Positions 6,659 through 15,648 of a stretch of 20,268 bases of DNA are shown here, in pieces. The notes beneath the pieces were generated by a model that was not told the origin of the DNA, did no database searches, and saw only the letters and a program-made list of their open reading frames with translations. Where the stretch lies: contig JARBJD010000728.1 in the NCBI GenBank assembly GCA_033064195.1, positions 1 to 20,268 on the forward strand. Direction: 5' to 3'. Every line of letters begins with the position of its first letter. Position 1 is the first letter of the stretch. Origin of the DNA: Blattamonas nauphoetae. Its lineage: Eukaryota > Preaxostyla > Oxymonadida. Both the position numbers and the translations under genes were made by a program.

Positions 6659-9600
6659 TTATTCAATTATAAAATCAGTAGCTTTCAGTCCATGAATGAA
6701 TGGAGGACACGATTCATTTTCAAGTACGATTGCTTTCAGATGGATTCCACTGAGACTGAGTTTCTGTTGTTGTATTTTCGCAATCTCAAATCCATTACTG
6801 TCCTCTTCGCTCACGATTCTTCTCGTCTGGAACGCATCATTCTGATGCTTGAACCGTTTTACGGTGAAGTTCAGTGTGGTAGTCACAGTCTTCTCTCCGT
6901 TTAGACACTTCGCATAATCGTCACTTGTGATATTTGTTTTCTTTAGAGACACTCCTTTGATTTTGCATTTCTCATCGAGAGAGTAACACTTGGGTGCAAG
7001 GCAGATCATCTGTTCACCTTCCTTTTCAATAGCTAATCCCAACAGCTTCTTCTCATCATCAACTCCTTTTTCAGGATTTGGAAACCATTCGTATTTGTGG
7101 GCATCATAGAATTCTTTGTCTGCAATCACGTGTTCAAATTGTTGATGAATACCAGCATTCGGATCTCCACTAATCGCCCAAGAAGCAGAATCAGTATCCC
7201 CCTCACAGAAATGGATCTTGTTCATGTCTAGACACTTGTACATGAAATTGTAGATGAAATTCAGATACCAGAACTTCGCATTGTCGAGTGTGAATACTGC
7301 TTCTTGCAGACATGTTTTGCACGATGCTTTCTCTCGATCTTCAATCACAATGTAGTTGTCCTCCTTGATCTCTCTAGTTGCCACAAATCCTTTCATCATT
7401 TGCTTCAAGTATGTTCTCTTCTCATTGCAGATTGTGATCGAGTTGTACTTCTCAGTGTTCATTCCATCATATCCGTAGCTTCCATTGAGGTTCGTCTTAC
7501 AGAATTGTTCTTTTCCCTTATTTCCAACCTTCATTGCTTCAATTCGATCATTCATAAATGAGGTTACAAATGGTTCAAATCCAGCATGTCTCGAGAATAC
7601 CATCACACTCTTAATGTCGTCCATAATGAAGTGGCAATAGTCGATGAGGAACCATAGATAGTATGTCGAAAAGAACATATACTGATCGTGTGTGCTCAAG
7701 AGTTGAGTCAGCTTCCTTTGCTTATCATCAGTCTTCAATCCATGTTTCTTCATCAACGAATATGTCTTCTCTCCAATGTTTTCTTCTGTTGTATTGACCA
7801 CTATGTTTCTGAAGATTGGTGGGAAGTTAATGAAATCATTGATGTGCTTTTCATCGATATGTCCCTTCAATTCAGCAACAAACAGTGTCTTCTGGTTCTT
7901 GTCCTCTATGATCTCACGACATTCCTTATCTCCAGTTGCAGTGTACAAACATCTTCCTGGCATGTACATTCTGTGTTTCGTGGATGGATTGTTCTTGTTC
8001 TTGATTGATGAGAAAGCACTTGGATAAAGTGAATTGAAATCAACACCACAGACGTGAGTCATTTTGTGTTCTGTGTCCTTGGAGATAACTTTTCCATCTT
8101 CATATGTGAAGTGATTGATTGGAGTCACGTCTTTGATGTTCTGTCTGTGCTGAACATTCGACAATCCACCAGTCACTGCTGCTCTCAGTTTATGGTAGGT
8201 CTGCTCATGGGTCAGAGTCATCGGTAGTGATTTCCAGATGCAATACTTCTTCAGTTGAATTCTCAATCTTGTGAGATGTTCATCTTTGTCTGACTTGTAA
8301 GTGTTGCAGTAATCACAGCAGATCTTTACGTTCTCTTTTGAATGTCCTTTTGAATTGTCGATTCGATCCAGTGTTGGTCGTACTGCTTGTGAGAAGTGAC
8401 ATTTGCAGATGTAGCACACTCTCTTGCACTGTTGAACAAACCAATCGTAATCTGCTTCAGTGACATTTTTATCAGTACTGCGATGAGCTTTCTGGTCTTG
8501 ATAGATGTACGATGCAACTTTGTACTTCCAGTATTGCTTGGTGATTTTTATTTCTCCAGATTGATCCACTCCATTGAAATCATCGTCGATATCAAAGTCT
8601 TTGTAGGCACACGCATATTTGATTGCAGAAGCGTTGGCTGACAATGAGAGATTGTGCAACATATCCACTTTGTATTGGAAGTTCAGATCAATCAGATTGT
8701 CCAGAGGTGCAATCATACATTCGACATCTCGGATGTTGTAGAATTTCAGATATTCCCAACGGTTCTTGAATCCTTGTTTGTTCCAATCATCAAGGTACAT
8801 TTGGTAATCACTGTCGGACATTTCACTGTTGTTCAGACTGGAATAGAATTCATATTTAGAGAATGGTTCTTGTTTGCTCAGTACTGTGTCGTAGTCTGAT
8901 GAGTCGAAGGATTCGTAAGCAAAGAATGATTTCTGAAGAGTTGTGTTTCCTCCAAAAGCCTTCACTGCATTATCCAATGTCATTGGTCCAGTGTACGACA
9001 TCATGTCAATGAAGCGGAGTACCTGTTGTGTTTTCTCGTGTCTGATCAATACTTGTTTGTACTTCGTTGTGGATCCAAGGAAGCTCACCACTTTCCAATC
9101 CTTATCAACGAGATCACGGAAGATGAGGTTGATGTCGAATCTGGAGCTGTTGAATCCTATGACACTGACTTCATTTTGTGAGGGAATCTCTGGGTCGTGG
9201 TAGTAGTTGTCCTCTCGAACTGTTTCTGCATATTTGAAGAGTACTCTGATCCATTGCTTCACAAAGTCCTTTCCATCTCGAAGATCAAAGTAGATTGACT
9301 TCACCCCTGATTTTGTTTTGATTGCTGATGCAACAGAGAGAGGCTTCAAGTGTGAGATCAACTGAGTGTTGTCATCAGAGAATAAATTGTCAAGAATGAG
9401 ATCTTCCATTGTTTCGAAATCGTATGTGATGTAGAACTGTGTTGGTTTGAATTCGTCTTGTCTTTTGTGTGCCATCAGAAATTCAAATGTTCTATTGTTG
9501 AGAATATGTGGAACGTATGGTCTTGGTGTTTTGTCAAGAGTGATCTTCTTCACATGTTTTCCATCAAGTTCTTTGCACTCTTTGAGATGCTTCTCGTAGT

Positions 9601-11050
9601 ATGTCTTGAAGTGAGAATCCTTGACTTGGAATCCTCTTGACTGACAATAAGGACAGAGTTTGTATCCAGTGATTTTCTCAGGATCCACAATGAACATCAC
9701 ATGAACGAGTGTGGCTGTTAATGGAATCATCAGAATGGGAAGAACACGAGCATCATCATTTTCGTTAACATACGATTGACTGAGGAAATAACGTTTCTTG
9801 TCTTCATCATATTCATAAATGTGAACTGTGATGTTGTGTCTGATCATTTCTTTCTCCAAATCACAAGCGATATCAAATCCAGGATAGTTGCGCAAGTGTT
9901 CAGTAAGTTGATGTGGCTTCAGGTGAGTCAGATTCTTCGATTCTGCGAACAATCTTTTTGCTTCAACATTTCTCATATTGATTGATATCTTTTTCCCAGG
10001 CACTTCAGGAAGAGTAAGGAATGATAGTGCTTGAAAGAAGCAGATGTTGAACTCAGAATCAATGTACCGAACGTTTCTCGTTTTGATGTGTTCAGTGAGA
10101 ATTGCATTCGCTTTTCCTGCGACTGGGAATCGATAGACTGCAACTAGAATTGAGTGGAAAGCGATGTACATTGTCTTCGTATCCATCAGTGTTCTCTCCT
10201 GTGATTCTTTGATCAGATTGATCGCATATTTTGAATACTCATTAATATCTCCAGTACTTCGGATCACAGTTGGGAAACTCTTTGATGTGTTCTCCAATTC
10301 TGGTCTGAAGTCATTGTACGTTGTCTCATCTTTGTCTTTTCTCTCGATGATCTTTCCAAAGTCAATACTAATCTTGAATGGATGGTCTTTCTCTTTGTCG
10401 AACACTGCTTTGATGAAGGTTGTGATTTCTTCAACATTCTTCAGATGATTGTGGAAGTACAACTGATATGGTTTTCCATTTTCTTCAACCTTCTCGACCT
10501 CATTCTTTTTGAACTTCCTTCGTGCATTCATGAGACATTCATTGAATGCTGCTTTGTCTCGCGGTTCTGCGAGTAAGATACATTCTTCAAATCCATCAAA
10601 TGTCTGAACTTCTCTCTTTTCCATTTGTTCATTCTTCTTTTGAATGATCAAGAGATTCTTCATCCAATGATCCATCAACTTCTCTTCAATTGATTTCAGT
10701 TTCCATGTCATTCTGAACACCTGCTTTTTCAGTTCGTCTGTATTCACTCTTGGATTTGCTTTCATGTTCTCAACAATCATTCGGTGAGCGAGTCGATCTT
10801 CTGACGCCATCTGTTGTCGAAGTTTAACTTGTTCAAGAAAATCTGGAATGAGATTGAGATCGAGATTCTTTATTGGATGTGGAAACTCGAGATCTGTGTG
10901 TTGAAGCATATTCAGGAGAAATGATCTGTGATGTTGATAATTTGTAGTGTCAGGATTGTACGTTCGACCATCAATAAATTGAAATTGTGTATTCGGAAAG
11001 AGATCTCGAATTTCTTGAATTCTATTTTTGATTGGTTTTAGCAGTGTCAT
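6659..11050 (-). CDS. Protein-primed family B DNA polymerase (Polinton pPolB) with HNH-type insert
   Basis: A 1463-residue enzyme that replicates linear element DNA from a protein primer. Domains in order: a helical N-terminal region (1-320, possible primer-protein part); an OTU-like stretch with EFNICFFQALSFL (333-345) and LVHVMFIVD (448-456); a zinc-finger-like CPYC...HLKEC (466-492); and a 3'-5' exonuclease with YDFET (543-547), GFNSSRFDINLI (632-643) and YNIRD (771-775). Next comes an HNH/zinc module with C879-C882, TLDRIDNSKGH (893-903) and C912-C915. The polymerase motifs follow: DFNSLYPS (1004-1011) for motif A, K-T-N-L-N-G-S-Y-G from 1185 for motif B, EGDTDS (1283-1288) for motif C, and the KxY motif PKCYSL near 1354. 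All key polymerase and exonuclease motifs are visible. It lies just upstream of the integrase on the same strand. The usual Polinton pPolB is somewhat shorter; the extra length comes from the N-terminal region and insert. Confidence 0.95.
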   Translation of the reverse strand: MTLLKPIKNRIQEIRDLFPNTQFQFIDGRTYNPDTTNYQHHRSFLLNMLQHTDLEFPHPIKNLDLNLIPDFLEQVKLRQQMASEDRLAHRMIVENMKANPRVNTDELKKQVFRMTWKLKSIEEKLMDHWMKNLLIIQKKNEQMEKREVQTFDGFEECILLAEPRDKAAFNECLMNARRKFKKNEVEKVEENGKPYQLYFHNHLKNVEEITTFIKAVFDKEKDHPFKISIDFGKIIERKDKDETTYNDFRPELENTSKSFPTVIRSTGDINEYSKYAINLIKESQERTLMDTKTMYIAFHSILVAVYRFPVAGKANAILTEHIKTRNVRYIDSEFNICFFQALSFLTLPEVPGKKISINMRNVEAKRLFAESKNLTHLKPHQLTEHLRNYPGFDIACDLEKEMIRHNITVHIYEYDEDKKRYFLSQSYVNENDDARVLPILMIPLTATLVHVMFIVDPEKITGYKLCPYCQSRGFQVKDSHFKTYYEKHLKECKELDGKHVKKITLDKTPRPYVPHILNNRTFEFLMAHKRQDEFKPTQFYITYDFETMEDLILDNLFSDDNTQLISHLKPLSVASAIKTKSGVKSIYFDLRDGKDFVKQWIRVLFKYAETVREDNYYHDPEIPSQNEVSVIGFNSSRFDINLIFRDLVDKDWKVVSFLGSTTKYKQVLIRHEKTQQVLRFIDMMSYTGPMTLDNAVKAFGGNTTLQKSFFAYESFDSSDYDTVLSKQEPFSKYEFYSSLNNSEMSDSDYQMYLDDWNKQGFKNRWEYLKFYNIRDVECMIAPLDNLIDLNFQYKVDMLHNLSLSANASAIKYACAYKDFDIDDDFNGVDQSGEIKITKQYWKYKVASYIYQDQKAHRSTDKNVTEADYDWFVQQCKRVCYICKCHFSQAVRPTLDRIDNSKGHSKENVKICCDYCNTYKSDKDEHLTRLRIQLKKYCIWKSLPMTLTHEQTYHKLRAAVTGGLSNVQHRQNIKDVTPINHFTYEDGKVISKDTEHKMTHVCGVDFNSLYPSAFSSIKNKNNPSTKHRMYMPGRCLYTATGDKECREIIEDKNQKTLFVAELKGHIDEKHINDFINFPPIFRNIVVNTTEENIGEKTYSLMKKHGLKTDDKQRKLTQLLSTHDQYMFFSTYYLWFLIDYCHFIMDDIKSVMVFSRHAGFEPFVTSFMNDRIEAMKVGNKGKEQFCKTNLNGSYGYDGMNTEKYNSITICNEKRTYLKQMMKGFVATREIKEDNYIVIEDREKASCKTCLQEAVFTLDNAKFWYLNFIYNFMYKCLDMNKIHFCEGDTDSASWAISGDPNAGIHQQFEHVIADKEFYDAHKYEWFPNPEKGVDDEKKLLGLAIEKEGEQMICLAPKCYSLDEKCKIKGVSLKKTNITSDDYAKCLNGEKTVTTTLNFTVKRFKHQNDAFQTRRIVSEEDSNGFEIAKIQQQKLSLSGIHLKAIVLENESCPPFIHGLKATDFIIE

Positions 11051-11073
11051 TTACTACAATATAAAAAATCAGA
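11051..11073 (-). promoter_or_regulatory. Polymerase start-proximal promoter-like motif
   Basis: Read with the gene, GATTTTTTATATTGTAGTAA sits directly before the ATG. It is a close variant of the T-rich plus TTGTAT block before the other element genes. It lies in the 43-base gap between the 129-aa stop and the polymerase start. Confidence 0.4.
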
Positions 11074-11093
11074 AAATAAAAAAAGTTGAGCGT

Positions 11094-11483
11094 TTATTTT
11101 TGTTTTCTCAGATGGGGCTTTTTCTTAGCAGTTAGCCATGCATCAAGTCTAATTCTGAACACTTCACTTCCGCCAATCTCTCGATATGTGAATGGAACTA
11201 GAACTTTAGTGTACTCACCGACGAGCTCACAATTGTATTTCTTCAGTTCATTTTCGACGAATGATTGAGTGTAGTGTCGACGTTTTGATAAGTGAGGTCT
11301 GTTTCCTTGATTCCACAACTTTGGTTTTATTCTCCATTCAACTCCCTCATGAACATACGTCACCGGCACATTATTTCTGACATACTCAGAGACTAGCGAA
11401 CAGTTCTCTTCTCTCATTGATTCAATTAATGCTTGTTCTGAACATACTCGACGTCTTTCCTTGTACATCGCAGTTGGATTCAT
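11094..11483 (-). CDS. Two-module repeat protein of the Polinton (129 aa)
   Basis: The product consists of two related modules of about 50 residues, each following the pattern ...NCxLVxEYxxxxVPxTYxxxGxExRIxxxxWxxxxRPHLxKxK. Module 1 spans roughly residues 15-68 (ENCSLVSEYVRNNVPVTY) and module 2 about 69-129 (YNCELVGEYTKVLVPFTY). The fold is unknown. The spacing of Tyr, Trp and a terminal basic RPHLRK resembles repeated Cys/Trp modules associated with nucleases and regulators in large DNA viruses and phages, but without the zinc-binding cysteine pairs. The protein is basic, so DNA binding is plausible. A three-module relative (15649-16242) lies at the end of the second element, which supports a common family. 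It is the first gene inside this terminus and is transcribed away from it. Confidence 0.7.
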   Translation of the reverse strand: MNPTAMYKERRRVCSEQALIESMREENCSLVSEYVRNNVPVTYVHEGVEWRIKPKLWNQGNRPHLSKRRHYTQSFVENELKKYNCELVGEYTKVLVPFTYREIGGSEVFRIRLDAWLTAKKKPHLRKQK

Positions 11484-11506
11484 TTAATACAAATTAAAAA
11501 ATTCAA
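11484..11506 (-). promoter_or_regulatory. Promoter-like motif before the 129-aa gene
   Basis: Read with the gene, AATTTTTTAATTTGTATTAA is directly followed by the ATG. The matching block before the 197-aa gene is identical at 19 of these 20 bases, although the two genes belong to different element ends. That conservation in non-coding DNA supports a functional site. Confidence 0.55.
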
Positions 11507-11682
11507 AAAAACATAAATTGTTTTTTCTTTCGTAGTTTTCTCAGTTTTGGATTTTTTGCTGAAATCGAGGATCAATGGGTTCGATCACTCATTTCTCAAG
11601 AGTGCTTGTTTCGTTCTGATTTGTCGCGTTTTGGATTCTCCGGAACTGTAGGATCATCATGGTATGCTCCATTTTTTGAAGA

Positions 11683-11699
11683 TTCCGGACTTTTGCAGA
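11683..11699. repeat. 17-bp direct repeat, copy 1
   Basis: TTCCGGACTTTTGCAGA occurs here and again, exactly, at 11964-11980, 281 bases away in the same orientation. Related TCCGGAA words lie near 11639 and 12019. Function unknown; it could be a protein-binding site or a trace of duplication. Confidence 0.8.
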
Positions 11700-11963
11700 A
11701 ATATTTGAGGTTTCACAACCGGGTGCAGATCTTTGCACATTTATGTATTCTTCATCATTTCACTCTCATTTTCTTCTTGTTTTAGACTTGTTTTCTCTGT
11801 TTTTGATTGAATTGTCACTTCATTTTCACTAGTTATTGTTTCATTTTTGACCTCACTTCTGTCTTCATTTTCTCATTGATTATCCTTTTTAACCACTTCA
11901 TTCATGTTTCTTTCTCTGAAACTTTTTCTCCAATTTAACACACTAATTCCCGTTTACTGAGTT

Positions 11964-11980
11964 TTCCGGACTTTTGCAGA
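11964..11980. repeat. 17-bp direct repeat, copy 2
   Basis: Exact second copy of TTCCGGACTTTTGCAGA in the non-coding terminal region of the main Polinton. Confidence 0.8.
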
Positions 11981-13054
11981 GATCCGCCATTCAACGGCTC
12001 ACTTCATATCTCGGTATTTTTCCGGAAAATCCAACATTTCATGAACATTTTTGAATCATTTTTGTTGTTTTTAAGACATAAAACCGAGAACACAGACCTA
12101 ATTTTCACTATTGGTGTCACATTTCACACAGTTTTCACGATCGTCAATTTCCCTCTCAGTTTCATACTTGCCCGTTTCATTGTTGGTTGTTTCGCTTTCT
12201 TTTACTCTGTTTTTGTGAAAAAGTTGATGAAAAGTTGACTAAAATGATGTGCTAGTGAAGTGAGAACGGCCCACAAAATGGAAGTGAGATGAGAAAAATG
12301 GAGAGGAGTAATGGTTCAACTCGAGGTGAAATGTGGAGAGAATGATGTGAGAAAGAGGGGGCTGAAGTGGTGTTCAAACATGCAAACACTTTGAAAAGCT
12401 GTGAAATGACGAATCAAAAAAGTGAAATTTTGAGACAACTATCCGACAAAAAAATCTGAAAATTTGAGCACACCTTCCTCCAACAACGAGAAAGAAGGCG
12501 CAATATGTGAAAATCGGGGCAAAAATCTAATAGTGTGCAAGTTGTGAAGAAAAGAGTCGTCAAAACGGTGAAGTGAAGAACCAACAAAATGAAACTAAGG
12601 AAATGCGCTATACGTCTCGCGTTGACTTATGTTCGTTAAAATGATGCAATAACAGAGTAAATGAAGTGAAAGTAGTGAAATGTGAAAATTCATGAAAAAG
12701 TGTCCGAATGTAGAGGTGTCAAAAGTTTTCAGAGATGAATGACACAAAAAGACGCCAACTAGCGTTTTCACACCCAAAAACACCGTAAGACGACGAAAAG
12801 TGATCAAAAGGACATAGTCCCGAACGTCCATACCTTTTCTGAAAAAATCTCAAAAAACGCGAAAAAACCTCAATGGGTCGGATCAAACCAAAAATCTCAG
12901 AAGTGCTTTTTATCGAAAATCCTACCTTTCAAAATGATTTCCGTCACAATCAAACGTGTTTGAACACAATTTGAGCCATAAAGCGGTTCATAGTAGCAAA
13001 ATCGGAACATCGACTTTTTTGGTCACTTTTTCGACCTAAGTTCGGTACACAGTT

Positions 13055-13091
13055 TATACTGGCCTGACCGAGCCTTTTGGCTCGGTCAGTG
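13055..13091. repeat. Polinton terminus with perfect hairpin
   Basis: Reading toward the outside, TTATACTGGCCTGACCG leads into a perfect 11-bp stem, CTGACCGAGCC / GGCTCGGTCAG with loop TTTT (13064-13089), then GTG. The flanking words recur in inverted orientation at 15433-15492: CACTGACCG on the outer side and CGGTCAGGCCAGTATAA on the inner side. The AT-rich element side lies left and the GC-richer host side right, so this is read as the right end of the main copy. The exact last base and target duplication could not be fixed without the other end. Confidence 0.7.
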
Positions 13092-14161
13092 TCACTCCCC
13101 TTTTCTTCTAAGGGACTGATCGACCACAAATCTCAAAATCAGGTAGAAAACCAGGTCTGACTGAATTAATGGAATATCAGAATGATGATAGAGAAGATAA
13201 CACTTTCGAACACTGGACTTCGTTGTTGATCTTCCCATCGATTCCATTCGAGACAATCCCCACGCATCACTCACTTCACACGCTTCTCTCGAACTATCCT
13301 TCTTCCTTACTTCAGTCTGGACAGATCTATATGAACAACTTTCTGATTTTTGGAGGACTGACTGGGAAATGAGCCGATACAATTGTTTTTGAAGAAAGCG
13401 AGGAAGAAGCCGACCAATGGTAGTGTGGCTCAAGTCAGCAATCGGATTTCCTCCACCAGTCCACGTCTTACGACGCGCATGTCATATACCTTTCAAATCC
13501 CGTCCATCGCCTACCACGATCACATCCCCTCAAATACCTCACTCAGCCCAGATTTGCCACCAATAGTCCGCAAAAGAGGATGACACTGTGCAGATGACCC
13601 ATTTGTATGGACTCTGCCTTAATCTGTGATCTCCAAGGAAGAGTGTCGATGTCTCCCACATTCGCCGAACATGAAGTCTCTCAATATCGCTGCGTGACGC
13701 CCAAAACGCGCATCCTGTCCAGTCGACTCAGCAGATACAAGTTGGCCATACACAGGTTGGAATGATAAATCAACAGCAAGGATCATTCCCCTGGATGTTT
13801 TGTTGTCGTTTCTTTCGCTCCTTCAATCGTGACACCGCCACAATTTGGGAAATCAGCACCAATCTCCTCCAAATCAACCAGAAACAGGGATTTCTTGTGT
13901 GGAGAGACAATCAAGATAGCATCGGACACTGTGGACCGGATCATCTCCTAATCCAACGAACATCAAAGCGACGAAGGATCTTCTCATCTTTTCGCTCACT
14001 CACGGCTTTCTCCCCTCAAATTCCGCTCATTTCAGTTCATCAATCGTCAGATCCCAGCAATTATCCGACTCGAATCAAATCATTTCTTTATGACGGGTAA
14101 TGTCCCTGCTAGGAGATCCATTGTCGAAGGAAAATCCACCCCACTGCAATCGATTAGCATT
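13092..14161. other. Host-like DNA between two element ends, no supported gene
   Basis: Base composition returns to the more balanced host style. Short open frames on both strands (for example 13169-13372 and 13383-13583 on plus) are Ser/Thr/Pro-rich with no recognised motif and no consistent frame. They may be worn-down pieces of the same repetitive gene family seen at 14162-15425 and 18129-19531. Confidence 0.4.
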
Positions 14162-15425
14162 TCAATGGAGCAGAACGACCACTTCATGAAGATCTCTCCT
14201 CTTGTCACTTAAAATGACATTTCCACAATATTGAGACAACTTAGGGGATAATAATGTGAGATTATGACGAAAGAAACGACAAATGACAACCGAATGCAGT
14301 AGAAAAGACTCATTTGATATTCCAAACGCGAGGAAGCCTTCCAGATCATCCAGAGCCGTTCGAAACCGTGAAGAGACTCGGAGAGAGCCAGAAGCAGAAT
14401 AAATGAGTGATGGGTGTGACGTGCGGCATGGCAAATGAGCGACTGTCATTTTGGAGACTCTGAACATCAGGTTCGACTTGATGGAGTTGAAGGCAGGCAG
14501 AGCATCCGAGATTGGCAAGAATGAACAAATCATCTTTCTCAGATGTAATCTGAACTTGAGACTTGGTGGTGGAAGTGACGGTAAATCCATGGATGGACAC
14601 GAGGATTTCGAAAAGTTCCAGCTAGGACAGAAGCCATTGTTGTGTATGAGGGAAGGATACCTTGTCACTCTAAAGGTGGAGATGGATGTTTGATGTTGAG
14701 CGTGTCTCGTCACCACTGTCACCAGATGAGTGTGCAAATAGTTATGTTTTCGAAGTTCCATTTTGCTATCCACCATGAGGGTATCTGCTGACGACGACGG
14801 GAGTGGATATCTTGCAGGGGCGTGAGCAATCTGTTTGTTGTTGATTCGAACGTGACTGTTTCAAGAAGTACGTGAGAAAAATTGGTGAAAGATACATTGT
14901 GGCCTTTCTGGTTGGCTTCGACCGTGGCTTTTGACAACTGTATTCTTCCGCATTGCGTGGAGAAGTGGAAACACGATAGGGCTGTTTGACACACAAATTC
15001 CAATCGACGATAGCCACAAAGAGTGAGTAAATGCGACTGAGCATTCATGTACATGCAGAAACGGTCTATAGCAGTCGAAAAGTATTCTTCATTCAGAGCA
15101 GGGAGGATCGAGACAACAATCGAATCTAACTGGAGAGACAGGAGACTGTCGGCCGTTTCATAATGATTTCCGCATGAGAGTGGAGATGACTGCATTCGAA
15201 TTGTGGAGCAAGTTCTGACGAAAATGGAATTGGACACGGTGAGGTTTGATCATCCCAATTTACCATCAGAATGCATTTTTCACTAAGATCCTTGACCTCC
15301 ATTTCCCGAAACCATCCAGATATGTTATTACAACGCAGATATTTGTCATTTCCTTTAGTTCCATGCAATATTGGCATCGAATGGATTTTTGAGACGAATG
15401 TGATCTGACCCATATTTCGAAAACT
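14162..15425 (-). pseudogene. Decayed repetitive secreted/beta-helix-like host gene
   Basis: On the minus strand, protein-like stretches pass from frame to frame. A first piece contains KCILMVNWDD (within 15126-15434). The second contains LLSLQLDSIVVSILPALNEE and GHNVSFTNFSHVLLETVTFE (14719-15237). A third contains STTKSQVQITSEKDDLFILA (14346-14600). The alternation of Ser/Thr/Asn turns with short hydrophobic strands (VSFTNFSHVLLETVTFES) is typical of right-handed beta-helix-like surface proteins. No single frame covers the region, so it looks like a pseudogene with several frame changes. The assignment rests on style only; I see no signature domain. It is cut on its upstream side by the second Polinton terminus. 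Confidence 0.4.
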
Positions 15426-15432
15426 CTCGGTC

Positions 15433-15492
15433 ACTGACCGTCAGTACTTTTTGGTAAAAAGTGACCGGTCACCCCCGGTCAGGCCAGTATAA
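15433..15492. repeat. Second Polinton terminus, palindrome cluster
   Basis: The outer word CACTGACCG (15432-15440) and inner word CGGTCAGGCCAGTATAA (15476-15492) match the main copy's terminus in inverted orientation. Between them lie different palindromes: ACTTTTT-GGT-AAAAAGT (15446-15462) and the perfect 12-mer GTGACCGGTCAC (15461-15472). CTGACCG and CGGTCAG can pair across the whole. The word AAAAAGTGACC also occurs near the main terminus as GGTCACTTTTT at 13021, but on the inner side of the conserved core. Confidence 0.65.
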
Positions 15493-15648
15493 CACAGTTC
15501 GACGAATTCTCAACCGATTTTCATCAGGATTGTCTTGATCGAGGACCGACAGTGTCCCCGAGATTTTAGAATTTTTTTCAGAATTTTTCGAAATGGTTAT
15601 CATGTTGGATTTCAGTGATTTGTGGTCAAAAATAGATTTTCAGTATTT

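Larger units (their letters stand above)
11507..13054. other. AT-rich non-coding terminal region of the Polinton
   Basis: About 1.5 kb has no supported gene. The plus strand is pyrimidine-rich with repeated TTCATTTT and CACTTCA words until about 12238, then becomes purine-rich with AAAATG, GAAGTGA and GTGAAATG words to about 12800. The two halves are compositionally complementary but not a simple inverted repeat. Two copies of a 17-bp repeat occur in the first half. Such a strand switch next to a terminus could mark a replication or transcription boundary. Confidence 0.6.
2396..13091. mobile_element. Polinton/Maverick element, main copy
   Basis: The core gene set identifies the family: protein-primed family B polymerase, retroviral-type integrase, and A32-like packaging ATPase. 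There are also three proteins of unknown function. One end is marked by a hairpin terminus at 13055-13091. No matching terminus was found on the left, where the element passes into a minisatellite, so the left limit is approximate. Capsid proteins and the maturation protease, usual in Polintons, were not recognised. The six open frames look whole, with no breaks apparent, which suggests a relatively recent insertion or long-maintained copy. As a whole the element looks incomplete on its left side. Confidence 0.9.

Noticed and set aside
7304-10576. Plus-strand open frames of 60-106 aa inside the polymerase region
   Set aside because: They are antisense to a long motif-bearing polymerase frame and show no domain of their own.
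12041-12831. Two short open frames (65 and 78 aa) in the non-coding terminal region
   Set aside because: Phe/Ser/Leu-rich translations of skewed DNA, with no start-proximal motif like that of the other element genes.
13055-15492. The inverted pair read as a 2.4-kb non-autonomous element
   Set aside because: Element genes and AT-rich element DNA lie outside the pair and host-style DNA inside, so two Polinton ends are more likely; kept only as an alternative.
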